Positions 10,905 to 23,160 of a stretch of 64,000 bases of DNA are shown piece by piece. Source of the stretch: Irpex lacteus (lineage: Eukaryota; Basidiomycota; Agaricomycetes; Polyporales; Irpicaceae); NCBI GenBank assembly GCA_001986395.2, contig MQVO02000006.1:1736001-1800000 (forward strand), given 5' to 3'. The notes beneath the pieces were generated by a model that ran no database searches, was not told where the DNA came from, and saw only the letters and a program-made list of their open reading frames with translations. How positions within the stretch are numbered: the first letter of the stretch is position 1; every line of letters starts with the position of its first letter. A program made the translations under genes and the position numbers.

Positions 10905-12148
10905 TGGACATCAAAATACATTGATGTCATGTTATGTTATTTAAAGGAAGCAAAATATAAAAATAAGCGCTCAAAAAGAATAAATGAGAGAATTGCCTTT
11001 TTAGGCAGTTTAATAATATCTATTAGTCATAACAATCATTGAAGTAATAGAAAACTGTAAACATGAAAGTGTTTTTTATCTGCAGCAAGTCAAAGTTTGT
11101 TACTCTACTTACACAATTAAGTAAGTTTAATCAACATTTTAATACAACTATTATAGTATTTTACTCACCAAAACTTTTGAATTTTGAAATTTGAGTAAGC
11201 AAACTTTTTTTTCTGTGGTTTACTGTGTAAATATGAGTATATATAAGATAAATATGGGTAACTTGAAAAATTACATCAGTTCATAGGACATTAAGAGTAA
11301 GTTTGATAGTTATTACTAAATTGCCTAAAACAGTAACACAGAATATTGTTTGCGTTTATGGGCACTTATTTGGACAATTAACCTGTTTTTAATGCAGATT
11401 GCATAACATCAATATATTTTGACGTCAAATGGATATATATTTCTATATCATAGGTTAAGAATATGCTGACACACTGCTAATGATGACATTTTGAAAACTG
11501 GCGCCGTCCGGTCAGTGCCAGTTTCCAAATTCTCGTGATATCCTCTGACTAGATGGGCCAGACTCTGTTTGTGCATGTTTGCTATGTTTCAAGTGTGAAA
11601 AAGCTCACCGATTCCAATCCTGTAGGTGCCACTCTTCTGAACTGTGCATTAAAGTCTTAAACTTCATCTATAAAATTTGAGAGAATTGGAATATATTACA
11701 TCACACCGCCTGATATACTAGGATGCTCATGAGTGACATTTATAAGGCCATAGATGGGTACAAACTTTGAATCATACACACATTTGGTCAGGAGGAAAAG
11801 AAAAAAAAACTGTATCTTGTTTTCCACCAAACATATCATCTCCAGCTCATCAATATACCCTATAGGGCCAGGAGACATGACACTGATCATTGTCATCAAA
11901 GCCTATTGCTTGTTCTAGACTGTTCTGGTCATATTTTCAGTTATTCTCTGTGTACCTGTATCAAACTATAGTCTAATCAAGACTGTTCTATTGATCTCAT
12001 CAATTTATGACTACCTACATACCTGCTGACATATTTAGTACATTACATATATAGCTAGTGGGCTAATTTTGAATTCATATGTCATCTTTATTTCTCAAAA
12101 AATCATGTCGGGAATTGTGCCAGGAATCATACCAGGAATCATTCCATG
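10905..12148 (+). mobile_element. Truncated subfamily A copy
   Basis: It is collinear with other A copies: the TTGATGTCATGTTATG block, the GAGTAAGCAAAC block, a decayed palindrome near 11500, the tRNA-like half near 11580-11635, the block shared with 39270-39600, and the first minisatellite units at 12100-12148. Both element ends are missing. Confidence 0.65.
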
Positions 12149-12688
12149 AATTATGCAACGAAACAGTTGGCAAGCAGCTCGAGAAAGTTGTTCATTGAGC
12201 TGTCAAAGATAATAAAGAATGAACTCTTCACCACCTCCTCCAAAGGTGGAAATTCTTATAAAATATGGCCTCAGGAGGAATTGGACTCCCAACCTTCTGA
12301 AGCCAGCAGTTGCCAGCTCCTTGCACATTTGGGTGCTTAAATCGGAGTTTGACTGTGTTTGAATGTCACGACCTCATCCAAAGCCATACAGTTCATATCT
12401 TCCCTCACAGATCAAATTACTTCATGATTGTTGTGTCATCGGAAACGTCTTCTTTGTAGCTACAATTTGGTGTACTAAATTTGTAAAATGATCCAGATTT
12501 AGTCTTGCAATTCACAGATCACAGTTTCCTCTAAAAAAGCGCTCAGTTACAACTGTTACTAGTGGAAGTTCTTACACAGTAACAAAGTGAACATTCCCGC
12601 ACCTTCACAGCAGATCGTGTAATGGACAAAACCTTCAAAAGCCCAATCCCAACTAGAATGATTCACTTCGTAAACTCAGGAATCGTAA
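12149..12688 (+). mobile_element. Subfamily B-like fragment with intact GGAATCGTAA end
   Basis: It contains the GAGGAATTGGACTCCC segment, comparable to the tRNA-like T-arm of other B copies, and ends GAATGATTC...CTCAGGAATCGTAA at 12688. The join at 12148/12149 to the A fragment is abrupt, so this is either a recombined copy or a deletion product. Confidence 0.5.
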
Positions 12689-12699
12689 CACCTTCAGGA

Positions 12700-14260
12700 G
12701 CAGAATTTGAGTCTCAGCCTCGTGTGTGACTTGGAGTCGCAGCTCCTCCATGCGCTGACTGACAAGTGGACCCTGTGAGTGCAAAGTGTGACTACCGCGC
12801 AAACCTAAGGTGGCCTGCAGGCGAGACACTTCAGGTGCCAAGGCGTCGAGGAGAGCAACTTGCTCGCGTACTCGTTCTGATGCAAAGCCATTGAGACGGA
12901 CAGAGTTGGTCATTCCAGGTACTGAGGTGTCAAGAGGTGAGGAGGACTTGCGCATCAGAGAACCAGCAGAGACGGATAGTCACTGGGACCTCGACCAAGA
13001 TGGAAGGTATGTCGACGAGAACAGACAGCGCCTCGATTGGCATGACTATCTGCTCTGTCACCGCAGGTATGGGTCTATCCTGAGTATGAGCAGAGGCAAG
13101 TGCCAGTTTGACCTGAGGTGTCAATTGTCCTTGATAGCACCAAGGCGAGGCTTGTACCAGTGGGAGCCACTTCTGCTGCCATCGGATTTGAGAGCAGCCT
13201 CGGCATTGAAGGAATTCATGGCGACCAATTCCGTCCTAGCTGCTTCGTTTGATGTCTACTTTGGTAAAACCTCGTTGTGTGGAGAAGACTACAAAGGTTA
13301 GTCCTCAGCAGGTGATGACACTGAAATGCCCACTGCCACACTCAGTGTGCTGGGGGCCTGGGGTGTCTGAACACCAGTTTGAAGGTACAGGTCCAGAGAC
13401 TCAGACATTGTGGAAAGGAAGGTGTTAGCAGTAATGGTCACTTCACTGATAGACTCTGACTAATTTGTCCCGAATGTTGTGTCAAGGAACCAGTCTTGCG
13501 CAAAGTCTTCTAAGAGATTAAGCAGGTCAGTACTTTGGAAGTGGCGAGTGATATACAATTATAGCATTACTCACCGCTGGTACCTGAGCTCGATTCGCTA
13601 GGCGTGAACACAAGTGACTGGTCAGTGTGATAAATGACATTCCAGTCTTGAGAAGAAGGCAATGGCAGGATTGGCAGTCACAGGTGTGTCCGCCTTTACC
13701 TCCACCAGTACCTTCTCCCTCTCAATGACCCCAGCAGCCGGCACCTCTGCCACCTCAGCAACCTCCACCCCCAACGCCTTGATGGTCTCTGCCTCTGCCA
13801 CAACCACCTCAACCTGCGTCTCAGCGACTTCAACATCAACCTTCCTGATGGTAGCCTTCACCTCCACCATAGCCTCCTTTACCTCTACCATGACATTGTC
13901 AATTGCAGTACCTGCTGGTAGCACAATCCAGACAATCCAGAAGTTGTAGCTATATACTCAGGCGGAGGCGTTCATGGTCACTGATTGGCCTGGTAAGTTC
14001 AAGATTATGCAACCTGAAATTGAGATACATACCAGAGGTAGACCGGGCAGCATCGACAACTGTCGCAATAGACACACATTGAAGGTCCCAAAAGGCAACA
14101 TCGAGAATGGGTGATGCAGTGGCAGGTCTGAGAGCGCTGAGGATCCTCGCGAGGGGTGCATACTGACAAAGGAGGGCTGAGACAATAGCAACTGCTGCCA
14201 CATCAGTGAGAGCAATGTAAACAGCCGTGAGAAGCATGTTGTAGAGGACTGACAACGCAG
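12700..14260 (-). pseudogene. Possible broken multi-exon gene of unknown function
   Basis: Four minus-strand frames follow one another: 14255-13950 (hydrophobic, starting MSVLYNMLLTAVYIALTD), 13924-13622 (many EVKVEVAE-type repeats of alternating Val and acidic residues), 13124-12930 and 12955-12653 (heptad-like, VREQVALLDALAPEVSRL). A splice acceptor ACCAGCAG precedes TAIDNVMVEV. The low-complexity, coiled-coil-like composition and scattered frames suggest a decayed or multi-exon gene. I do not recognise it, and the plus-strand Ser/Thr-rich frame at 13662-13949 is its shadow. Confidence 0.3.
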
Positions 14261-15069
14261 CACTAAGCTTACATGATTGTAGATTATAGACAAGCTACCT
14301 TGTAAGATAATGAGTAAAGATTTTGTGACTTCAAACTTTTCTTTAACAAAGGCATATCTTTTTAAATTGATAAATATCATGTTAAAGGTGAAAAACTTCA
14401 AGTTTCATGCTTACTTTGATATATGAATGGTTCCAGTTCAGATAAATATATGTTTAATAGATGGTGTTATTCAAAATGCTACATGTAAGAAACTTTAGTC
14501 AGCAGTCTATTGACCTGTGGGTTGATTTGTGGTACAAAGGTACCTAGATCTGCAGGTCAGGTACCTGTGGCTTGAATACCCATAAGGGTGCAGGTCAGGC
14601 CTTTCTTAATCTATTTACCTGTGAGTGAGGGTGCAGGTAGATCTGCAGGTACACTTGTGCTCAGCTTTAGCTGTCACCAGAGGGTCTGATACACAGAGGT
14701 TAAACCACAAGTATACCGGCTGGATCATTGGCTGAGCCTGGGAGATTATATTATGTGTGAGTGTGGTGTTGTCACTTAGCCATTAGGCCACATTTTCTGC
14801 GTCCCCCATGGATTTTGTGTAGCTCGAAAACAACATGTATTTCAGAATCAAATTTTTGAGTGATATAGTACATGCAGAGTCCCGTATTCTACTATTGAAT
14901 GTGAATAAAGTACTGAGCCCCGATACTATAGGATAATGCGACAATCCATGAGAATACTCCATCAGCCCTTATTCCTACCGATGATATGATTAAAAACTAT
15001 CACAGCCTGCAAAGCGATACATGGGACAGTATGTGTTATTTATCTGATCCATGACAGCACACATATTCA
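14261..15069. other. Intergenic, short GCAGGT/ACCTG repeats
   Basis: I see no gene. Between about 14500 and 14665 the motif TGCAGGT and its complement ACCTG recur several times, including two GGTACCT copies. Confidence 0.4.
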
Positions 15070-16185
15070 CTATATTCTAGCGGAGTCAAAACAGTACGAG
15101 TCTGCAATGCCAAACCCATCGCGTAAAATTGCCAACAGAAAGCCACTATACTCAAGTTGCGTGGACTACTTTGGCAATGATGTTTCCAGCAATCAATCGA
15201 AGTCATGGAATAAGCATTTAAATGCCTACATCACTGAGTGCACCGTAACTTGCCTCGATCACTTCTTCAGCAAGAGTACCATGTGCATTTTATATCTACA
15301 TCTACCCATGCCGGAATGGCTGAGCAGTTCACAGAGTTCAAAAAGATCATTGAGTATGCTGCAATTGATTCACTGTGCCTGAAGTATATGGTATTGACTC
15401 CTGTCTCGTTAGAGACACATATAGTAAACCGGTGGATGTACATGATGCATTGACTGGTGAAGGTACATGCTTCCGCATGTTTGTCAGTGCGTCCCCCTCA
15501 GATAATCCAATGTAAAGTGAGATCTCATTGCATATTAGCAGAGCAGGTAATCTGGTTTGTCAAAAGTGTGATGCAGGGGGTGCAAACAAAGAGAAAGAAA
15601 GTACTGAAAGATTTGAACGTCTTTTTAAGATATGTTCACAGCTATCTATCAGTTGCCTACTATCTCTCTTGTTACTGGGTCTATGGTTTAATACAGCCTG
15701 GTACTTCATGTTCCAAGGATCATATTCTGGCTTCACTACAGAGCCAAGTCGAAGTAGGCATTGTGTCTCGTGTCAAGTAGATGCAAACAGCAATAGGTGT
15801 GAAGAACATTTATACCCAGCTCTGGATAGACCAACTTCTAGAGCATGCACGGACAATGCAAAAGGAAGACCATTCACACTCAGCAGTAGAAATTCAGGCT
15901 GAGCTTCTTCGATGGGTCTAGGATAATACATCGGATACGTTCTGCTCACTGTGGAACTACGATCATACTCTTTCCATACCAGGGTTTGATCCAACTGTAG
16001 ACACTTCAATAGAGATCCAACATACCATTCTATTGGGACTTATTAAGTACAGCTGGCATGCAACCCACACAAACTGGAACAGTGCGCAAAAGGAAATATA
16101 CATGCATCAACTTCAGCCTATCTCCGTCAACGGGCTATCTATCCGTCCCATTAGAGCAAGCTACTTTCTCTAATACGCAAACTTG
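15070..16185 (+). pseudogene. Plavaka-like (CACTA-type) transposase fragment, frame-shifted
   Basis: Pieces in changing frames keep the order expected of the basidiomycete Plavaka-type transposase. [10 protein letters not shown] and [14 protein letters not shown] (near 15200-15310) are followed by GNLVCQKCDAGG (near 15545-15585, a CxxC pair). Then come HTILLGLIKYSWHATHTNW (near 16025-16080) and the start of a segment cut off at 16185. Both frameshifts and in-frame stops are present. The copy stops inside the coding region, where copia gag sequence begins without any LTR. The family assignment is from remembered motifs, not from a search. Confidence 0.55.
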
Positions 16186-19100
16186 CTCATTGAGGAGTCC
16201 CTGTCCGATCTCATGACCAGAATCAATGCTGCCATGCTCAGAGTCAAGAACCTTCGCCCAGACACCTACACCATCAAGGATTTGGATGAAGAACTCGTCT
16301 GTATGACGATGATTCGAGCTCTACCTGCTGAGTACCAGTCCTTTGCCTCCTCCCTTCAACTCCTCAACCATATCTCGAAGGACAAGCTCCAGGCTGCTTT
16401 CATCAACGAGCAGCAGCTCAGGTCGTCGTCCTTATCCACTTCCCTGTCCCCCAGTCATGTCATCATGCAGGCCTCTCAGCTTGTGTGCTCGTTCTGTGAC
16501 CTCCCTGGCCATGTGGTCGACACTTGCACTCGATATCGCTCTGCCAAGGCTCCAGCCTCGAAGGACGCGGCCCAGAAGCAGGAGGAGCGCAGGAAGGCGA
16601 AGAAACGCGGTGGAAACGCCCGAGCAGCTCAGGAGGTCACTTTTACACCCTCTGATGCGCTGGCAAAGCAAGTTCCCTTTCCTCTCCCGCCTCATCCACG
16701 CCTCACACACCATCTGACCACCTCTGGACCGCAGATAAAGGCGCCACTTCTCATATGACGCCACACAGACACTGGTTGCGCAATTACAAGCCTCTCTCCA
16801 TCCCTATCCGGCTTGCCAACAACACAGTCGTTCATTCTGCAGGTGTAGGGTCGGTGGTGTTTGCTCCAGAGGTTGAGGAGGGGGGTCTGTGCGCCATGTC
16901 GAGTTCTCTAGAGTCTTGCATGTACCAGAATTGGGATCCAATCTACTCTCTGTGCTCTATCTTGCCAGAAACCATCGCTTCAACATCCATATCTCATCTG
17001 AGCGCATGGACTTCATTCAGGACTCTCTCATTCGCTTCTGTGCGCCCATCGACGCGTCCAACACTGCCCACCTCGCTGGCAATGTAATCCCTGCTCCAGA
17101 ATCCGCTCTAGTCAGCGCAACTTCGACTCTACCTCTAGATGAGTCTCTCTGGCATCGTCGCTTTGCCCACCACCATCATGCTGGTGTCAAGAAGCTTATC
17201 TCTGAGGGTGTCGTTCTGGGGGTGAAGCTTGACTCGACTGCTCCTGCAGATCCTATCTGTGAGCCATGCCTTGCAGGCAAACTCAACGCAGCTCCATTCC
17301 CCTCCTCCACCTCCAGAACTGCTCGACCTCTCGCCCTCATCCACTCTGACGTCCATGGACCTCTCCCTGTCCGCACACACTCTGGCTACCGCTACTGGAG
17401 CACCTGGATCGATGACTATGGTCGCTTCAAGGTGGTGATTCCCATGAAAGCCAAATCTGAGACCTTTGATGCCTTCAAACGGTTCAAAGCCTATGCAGAG
17501 ACTCAGCTAGGTGCGAAAATCGCCGCTCTGCAGGACGACAAGGGTGGGGAATACATGTCGAAGGAGTTTGAGCAGTACTGCATGGACCATGGCATTGCCA
17601 GACGTCACACAGTGCACAATAGGCCTCAGCAGAATGGTGTAGCAGAGCGATACAATTGTGCTGGTCTGCCACTGTCGTTCTGGGGGGAGGCTCTAGCTGC
17701 CCTTGTTCACGTCCTGAACCGTGTACCCACCTCTACTGCGCCCACCACTACTCCCTATGAAGTGTGGTTCACGCGCAAGCCAGATGTATCTAATCTTCGG
17801 ATTTGGGGATGCTTGGCCTATGTGCACGTGCAGAAGGACAAATGAGGCCAGCTGGGCTCTCACATGGAGAAGTGCATCTTCATTGGTTATCCTCCTGACT
17901 ACAAAGGCTGGAAGTTCTACAATCTGGCTACCAAACACACTGTTATCTCTGACCGTGCTGTATTCAACGAGAGGTACTTCCCTGGGCTCAAGAACTGGTC
18001 CTCTGTACTCTGTCCCTCCCACAACCGACACACCTCTCATCTTGAACTCTGTGCGCTCTGAGCCACAGGCTGGTCCCTCTGCTGCTCCTCAGCGCACTCG
18101 TCGTCGTGGTGCTGTTTCTGCCCCCTCCTCAGATGCAGGTGATTCTGCTCCTGGGCATCTCATTGCTGCACGCTATCCCAGACGTACCAGAAACCCTCCA
18201 GGTGAATGGTGGAAGGTTCAACCAAGTCTTAGTCCAGAGTTATCTCCAGCTCCGGAGCCATCTACTCCTGAGCCAGCCTCTGCTTCGCCAGCTCCTGCTG
18301 AGCCTAGTCTTGCTGAGGAGGATTCTGAGGACGAGGTGACCAGTTCACTTGATCCTGATGAAGAGGATGATGATACAGATGGTGAATATGTTGCAAGGGC
18401 ACATTCTGGTGATTCAGAAGCTGTCCCTCGTGAGCGAGGCATTGAAACGAGATGATAGGGATCTGGGGCAAGCAGCTGCCCAAGAGGAGATTAATGCGCA
18501 CTTGGAGAATAGAACATGGAAGAAGGCTATACCTTGCCGTTGGGTGTTTGCCAAGAAATACAACGCAGACGGCTCTGTTGATCGTCTCAAGGCTCGACTT
18601 GTTGCTAAGGGCTTCTCCCAACGCCCTGGGTTCGATTATGTCGAGACTTTTGCTCCTACAGTCCGCATGGCTTCCATACGCAGTCCTTGCACTAGCTGCA
18701 CTCGAGGACCTCGACCTTCGCTCTGTGGACATCTCCCATGCCTATATCAATGGCACCCTCGAGGAGGAGATTTACATGCAGCAACCTGACGGATTCCATT
18801 TTGGCAAGCCTGGTGAAGTGCTTCGTCTTGTGAAGTCCTTGTATGGACTCAAGCAGGCTGGACACGTTTGGTACCTCGAACTGAGCAAGGTGCTCAAGCA
18901 AGAGGGATTTACGCATCTCCAGTCTGACGCCTCTCTCTTTATCTGGAGAAGAGGAGATGTCAGGATCATAATGCCTGTCTTCACAGACGACATAACCATT
19001 GCCTCGCCTTCCAAGGCAGAATCCGACCGTGTGGCTGCCTGGCTCTCCAAGCACTTCAAACTGCGCGATCTGGGACCCACTTCGTGGCTTCTTGGCATAG

Positions 19101-19672
19101 AAATCACCAGGAACCATCTAAATCACCGTATCTCGCTGTCTCAACGCCAATACATTGTAGACATGCTTGAGACGTATGGTTTCACCGATTGCTCCTCTGT
19201 GTTGACTCCTATGATACCCAACACGCATCTGAGCGCTGCTGACTGCCCCAACACGCCCTCTGAGCGCGCATACATGCAGCAGTTCCCCTACATCAATGCA
19301 GTGGGCGCACTCATGTACTTGGCCACTTCCACTCGCCCAGACATTGCCTACACTGTGTCCAAGCTGGCCTGCTTCAACTCCAATCCTGGCAAAGCGCACT
19401 GGGCTGCTGTAAAGCATCTGTTCCGGTACTTGAAGGGAACCATGGGCCTGAAACTCACTTATGGTCCTGACTCGTCAAAACCAGGCTGTTCTGCACCTAT
19501 TCGGACGCAGACTTTGGTATGGACCCGGATTCTCGTCGCTCTACAGGTGGATACCTTGTCTGCATGGGATCTGGCGCAGTCAACTGGAGTAGCAAGCTTC
19601 ACCCGTGGGTAACTCTGTCTACTACTGAGGCAGAGTACATTGCTGCTGTGGAAGCTGCCAAGGAGGCCTTGT
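16186..19672 (+). pseudogene. Ty1/copia polyprotein remnant without LTRs
   Basis: The domain order is gag with a zinc knuckle (CSFC...H....C, near 16488-16530), then an aspartic protease site reading ADKGATSH (near 16733) and a GAG-pre-integrase HHCC region. The integrase core follows with IHSDVHGP, LQDDKGGEY and NGVAER giving the D-D-E set (17340-17660), then reverse transcriptase and RNase H. The RT active site reads FTDD near 18980. Damage includes frameshifts near 16750, 16880, 18680 and 19470, a deletion after NGVAERYN near 17655 and a stop at 17843. No LTRs or primer-binding site are seen; the 5' side fuses to the Plavaka-like fragment and the 3' side stops in RNase H. Confidence 0.9.
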
Positions 19673-19805
19673 GATGCCTCTTGGTGTAGATGATGTTGTC
19701 TCTCCCTCTGATCTATAAATAGTCTCAGAAGCAACATTCCATCTGCCGCCAGTACATTGACTACCACTCCTTCCACCTTCACGGCTAGCTCCGGTATCAC
19801 CAAGC

Positions 19806-20165
19806 TCAGTGAGCAGATTGCGCATCCAATAGCGAGGATACAGGAGAAGTTGGAAGTGGTTGAGATGACTGGCTGGTGGTGTTCGCTGCCAGAGCAAACA
19901 TGATCGAATTGATCACCGCTGGATTAAAAGGACAGATGCCCGTTTTTGCAAACGCAGTAGCAATGTTCGCAGGCTTGAACGCACTCCTGCTGCAGCCAAA
20001 GTCCTTGGCAGCTTGCCGGATTGACAGCTTCTGCCCTCCTGCTGCTGGAGACTGGTGTATAGCTTGAATTGCTTGTTGGATGCATGCTTCGGCCACTTGA
20101 GGAATGTTGCTGCCATAAGCAGAGGTGGCTGAGACTGCCGAGCCCTCTGAGTCTGAGTGGTCCAT
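19806..20165 (-). pseudogene. Internally deleted pogo/Tc1-type transposase remnant
   Basis: The minus strand encodes a 119-codon frame. An N-terminal psq-like helix-turn-helix (QKLSIRQAAKDFGCSRS, about residues 45-61) runs straight into PANIATAFAKTGICPFNP, a segment that normally lies after the DDE catalytic core in pogo/Fot-type transposases. The whole catalytic domain is therefore missing, and the product could at most bind DNA. It lies directly after the copia remnant. Confidence 0.6.
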
Positions 20166-20923
20166 GATGGATGTGCCGGGGAGAGTGCACAGCTAGTAAG
20201 TGAGTCAGTCAGAGTATGAGATGGAGATGGAAAGCAGTAAAGAGAGGGAAAAGTCAAAGTGTGAGAGCAGTAGCCACGCATGCACCTCACACCTGCAGCA
20301 TGGCAAATCTGCCATGACGCATGCAGTGCACACCTATTTTCAAGCTACTCCGACGAGCTATATGTAGGCACAAGAAAGCACAAACAGGCGCAACAAAAGA
20401 AAGCACAGGAACAGGAGGAGCGTTGTTGCAGAGCTGAAGAAGAAAAGGCTGCGAAACGTCAAGAACAAGATGCTACACGTGGAAGCAAAAGCAGCTGCAG
20501 CAGCTGAGGAGAAACAACGCAAGGCGGCAGAGAGGGAGGAGAAGCGCGTTGCTACTGCTGCTCAGCAACAGGCAGAGAAAGGTAGAGTTCGAGGAGTGTC
20601 TGTAGCTGTTTCCGCAGCCATATGACCATTATTGGCATTTGCGGACTCAGACTGAACAGGCAACACACACCGACCAATGGCGTGAGGGGCTGGTTGCTTT
20701 CATGTCTCCTGTTGCGCAGTCTGCTTCTTTTCTTTCTCCACTGTCTTCCTACATCAAAACTCTCGCAGAGAGCCTGCTGTTGCACGTTGAGTACTTCCTG
20801 CGTTTTCCGTGAACACGTGAAGTCTCATTCGCTGCGAGGCATGCACGGATCAGCGGGCGCCGGTGCCAGTGTCTGACTACTATGGAGTAACTGGTAGGTC
20901 TCAGTATATTCCTCAATATTATG
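20166..20923. other. Low-complexity sequence, Gln/Glu/Lys-rich on the plus strand
   Basis: Between about 20370 and 20585 the plus strand reads as a charged helix (QEQEERCCRAEEEKAAKR and similar, with a frame change). This resembles the basic/acidic coiled tail found in pogo-type proteins, in the opposite direction to the preceding remnant. No complete gene is visible. Confidence 0.35.
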
Positions 20924-20999
20924 CTAGTTGCTCATCTCAGTCTGCAGTCCTGATGTCCTGGGCCCTTGTTCGGTCGAGTTAATCTCCTAAACTAAGTTG
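20924..20999 (+). repeat. 76-bp direct repeat, copy 1
   Basis: It starts CTAGTTGCTCATCTCAGTC and is repeated with about 88 percent identity at 21452-21527. The two copies lie 528 bp apart and bracket the inverted-repeat element at 21071-21343. Confidence 0.8.
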
Positions 21000-21070
21000 T
21001 TGGCTATAGAGGTGTCTTCCTGTCCCTTCAAGGCAATGTTCAGAAAACTGAGTACAGTGTTATAAGTCTA

Positions 21071-21343
21071 CACTATAGTGGGGGCATAAATATGACCACA
21101 GAGACTTGGGAAAAATCAGGAAAAATGTGAGAAAAATACTAGCACTACTGTGGAGTGGGATAGACCATATGTGAGTGATAGAGGGAGTGAAAATAACCAT
21201 AATAAATGCAAAATAAGCGGAAAGCATGTGCTCACAGCACTATATTCAATCTACCCCACTCCACAGTAGTGTTAGTATTTTTCTCGCATTTTTCCTGATT
21301 TTTCCCAAGTCTCTGTGGTCATATTTATGCTCCCACTATAGTG
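21071..21343. mobile_element. 273-bp miniature inverted-repeat element, TA duplication
   Basis: About 98 bp at each end are inverted copies with only a handful of differences. The outer ends are CACTATAGTGGG and CCCACTATAGTG, themselves palindromic, and TA lies at both borders (21069-21070 and 21344-21345). It has no coding capacity. It fits a Tc1/mariner- or pogo-driven MITE; the outer flanks AAGTC/GACTT are also complementary. Confidence 0.88.
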
Positions 21344-21451
21344 TAGACTTGGACTTTGCAGTTTCTGCGCTCCTGGGCACTTTCTACGGCATTTGCCACG
21401 TTTAAGTGCCCTGAGTCGCTCATCCTGCAGCCTGAGACCTCTAGGCAACCT

Positions 21452-21527
21452 CTAGTTGCTCATCTCAGTCTGCAGTCCTGATGTCCTAGGCACTAGTTTG
21501 GTTGAGTTAAGCTCCCAAACTAAGTTT
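21452..21527 (+). repeat. 76-bp direct repeat, copy 2
   Basis: This is the partner of the copy at 20924-20999, ending CCCAAACTAAGTT. The origin of the pair is unclear; it is too short and has too little between the copies to call it an LTR pair. Confidence 0.8.
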
Positions 21528-21533
21528 AAGCAT

Positions 21534-21826
21534 GTCAGGAGGTATGTAGATGGCCAGAAATTGATGAGATCAATAGAACAGTCCTGGTTAGACCACAGTT
21601 TGATACAAGTACATAAGAAGAATTAGAAATATGACCAGACCAGTCTAGAACAAGCAATAGGCTTTGATGACAATAATCAGAGTCATGTCTCCTGGCCTTA
21701 TAGAGTATATTGACGAGCCGGAAAAGAAATTGTGATGTTACATTTGGTAGAAAACAAGATACTTTTTTCCTTTCCTTCCTGACCATTGACCAAATATGTG
21801 TATAATTCAAAGTTTGCCCCTATTTA
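21534..21826 (-). mobile_element. Subfamily A fragment
   Basis: It begins CATGTCAGGAGGTATG, the same block as 41692-42000 in this orientation, and is interrupted after CCCCTATTTA by the B-type end at 21827. Confidence 0.7.
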
Positions 21827-22063
21827 TTACAATTCCTGAGTGAAATGAAAGAGAATTGTTACAATGTGGAGTGGTGCATTTACGGCGCTTGTAAGTGATG
21901 GATTTTGTTGCCAAACCGTGGGAGTTCTGCTTGTTATTCTTGTTACTACAGTAATACTTTTGTAATAACAACTGTATTTTGTGGATTGTGAAGTCAAATC
22001 TTGCTCATTTCACAAGTTCAGTATACCAAATTGTAGCTATCGAGAGGATCTGCCACATGATAA
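21827..22063 (-). mobile_element. Subfamily B end fragment
   Basis: It starts TTACAATTCCTGAGTGAAA, a one-base variant of the usual terminus, with the inverted copy GAATTGTTAC carrying the matching compensatory change. It runs inward through the B sequence to ATGATAA, where another B element begins. The rest of this copy is not found after 24138, so the right side was lost or rearranged. Confidence 0.65.
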
Positions 22064-22492
22064 CTTGTGGGAGTGAGCCCATCAAGTGGCAGGAGACGAT
22101 TCCCGAGTTTTGATAAATTTGAAACCATAATTAAACATATACCTTATATAATACTACAAGGAGTGTAGAAGCAATAACTTTGTAAAATAGTTCAAACTCC
22201 AAGTGGCAAGCATCTAAACTGTTCCACCAAAAGGTGATTTAAATCAGATGTATTTACACTCGACAAAGTATACATGTATATTCAAGCACTATGCCAGTTC
22301 TCTGTCAAAGCTGCAATGTTACTGTACTGCACAAATCAGATTTAACTCTGCAAAAATTTGAAAGAAGAATAAAAGAAATTGAAGATCTTTTGTGTATCTC
22401 CAATGGTCAGATTATGGATCACTCGAGTAATTAAAAATGACAGTTTGAATTTGAAATTGTAAGCCAAAATGGTCGCAAAACTATAGACTGTA

Positions 22493-22757
22493 CTTTAATG
22501 CGCAGAGGGGATGGGGTTGTGACATGTGACAAAAACTTTCGTAGCGGACAAGCAGATGGGCTACAAAGGTTTTGTGACACCGCTAAGTTGAGGATGGGAT
22601 ACGTGCCCCGCAGGGGTGGAAAAAATCGAACAAAAATCGGAATATATTCACTACGATTGTCACAAGCGGACGGTCGCTGTGCAACGTGTGACAACCGGAC
22701 TTTAGCGGCGAGGATGGAGCGGATGTGATGTGTGACCATCCGCTATGCGCATTAAAG
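22493..22757. mobile_element. 265-bp miniature inverted-repeat element, TA duplication
   Basis: The ends CTTTAATGCGCA and TGCGCATTAAAG are exact inverted copies, with weaker pairing continuing through GGATGG/CCATCC. TA lies on both sides (22491-22492, 22758-22759), and the outer TG/CA extends the symmetry. It is more GC-rich than its host element and has no transposase. Confidence 0.85.
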
Positions 22758-23160
22758 TACAGTATATTGATTTTATGTTTTCATATGTTTTTGTATATTT
22801 TCATATGTTATCATATGTTTAGAACATGTGATTTTTCTAAAAAAGGAAAAACAAACATATATAAGTGCCCAAACATGTGCTTAGTTCATACTATTGCTTT
22901 TTTAAACATTATAATGGGCTAGAAACTATCATTTTCATGATGCGGCCACTTTTAGAACTTTGACTCAAATCAAAGTCCTAGTAACACCATTGACTACCAT
23001 TTTGGGCTAAGTTATGATGGCACTATGTGTATATTGATCTATGTTCACATATACAAACTTTATAACATAGTGTAGGACAATGAAACATGCATGTACCTTT
23101 CAAAAACATGCTTTCTGACTCATATGCCTCTAGAAACATACTTTCTTGCTCATGTAATGG

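Noticed and set aside
13662..13949. Ser/Thr-rich plus-strand protein (TSTSTFSLS-type)
   Set aside because: It is the antisense of Val/Glu repeat sequence on the minus strand; low-complexity shadow.
16186..19672. Complete copia retrotransposon
   Set aside because: No LTRs, primer-binding site or duplication at either side; several frameshifts and a deletion in integrase.
20924..21527. Short LTR pair around 21071-21343
   Set aside because: The 76-bp direct repeats lack TG...CA ends and enclose only a MITE and spacer; treated as plain direct repeats.
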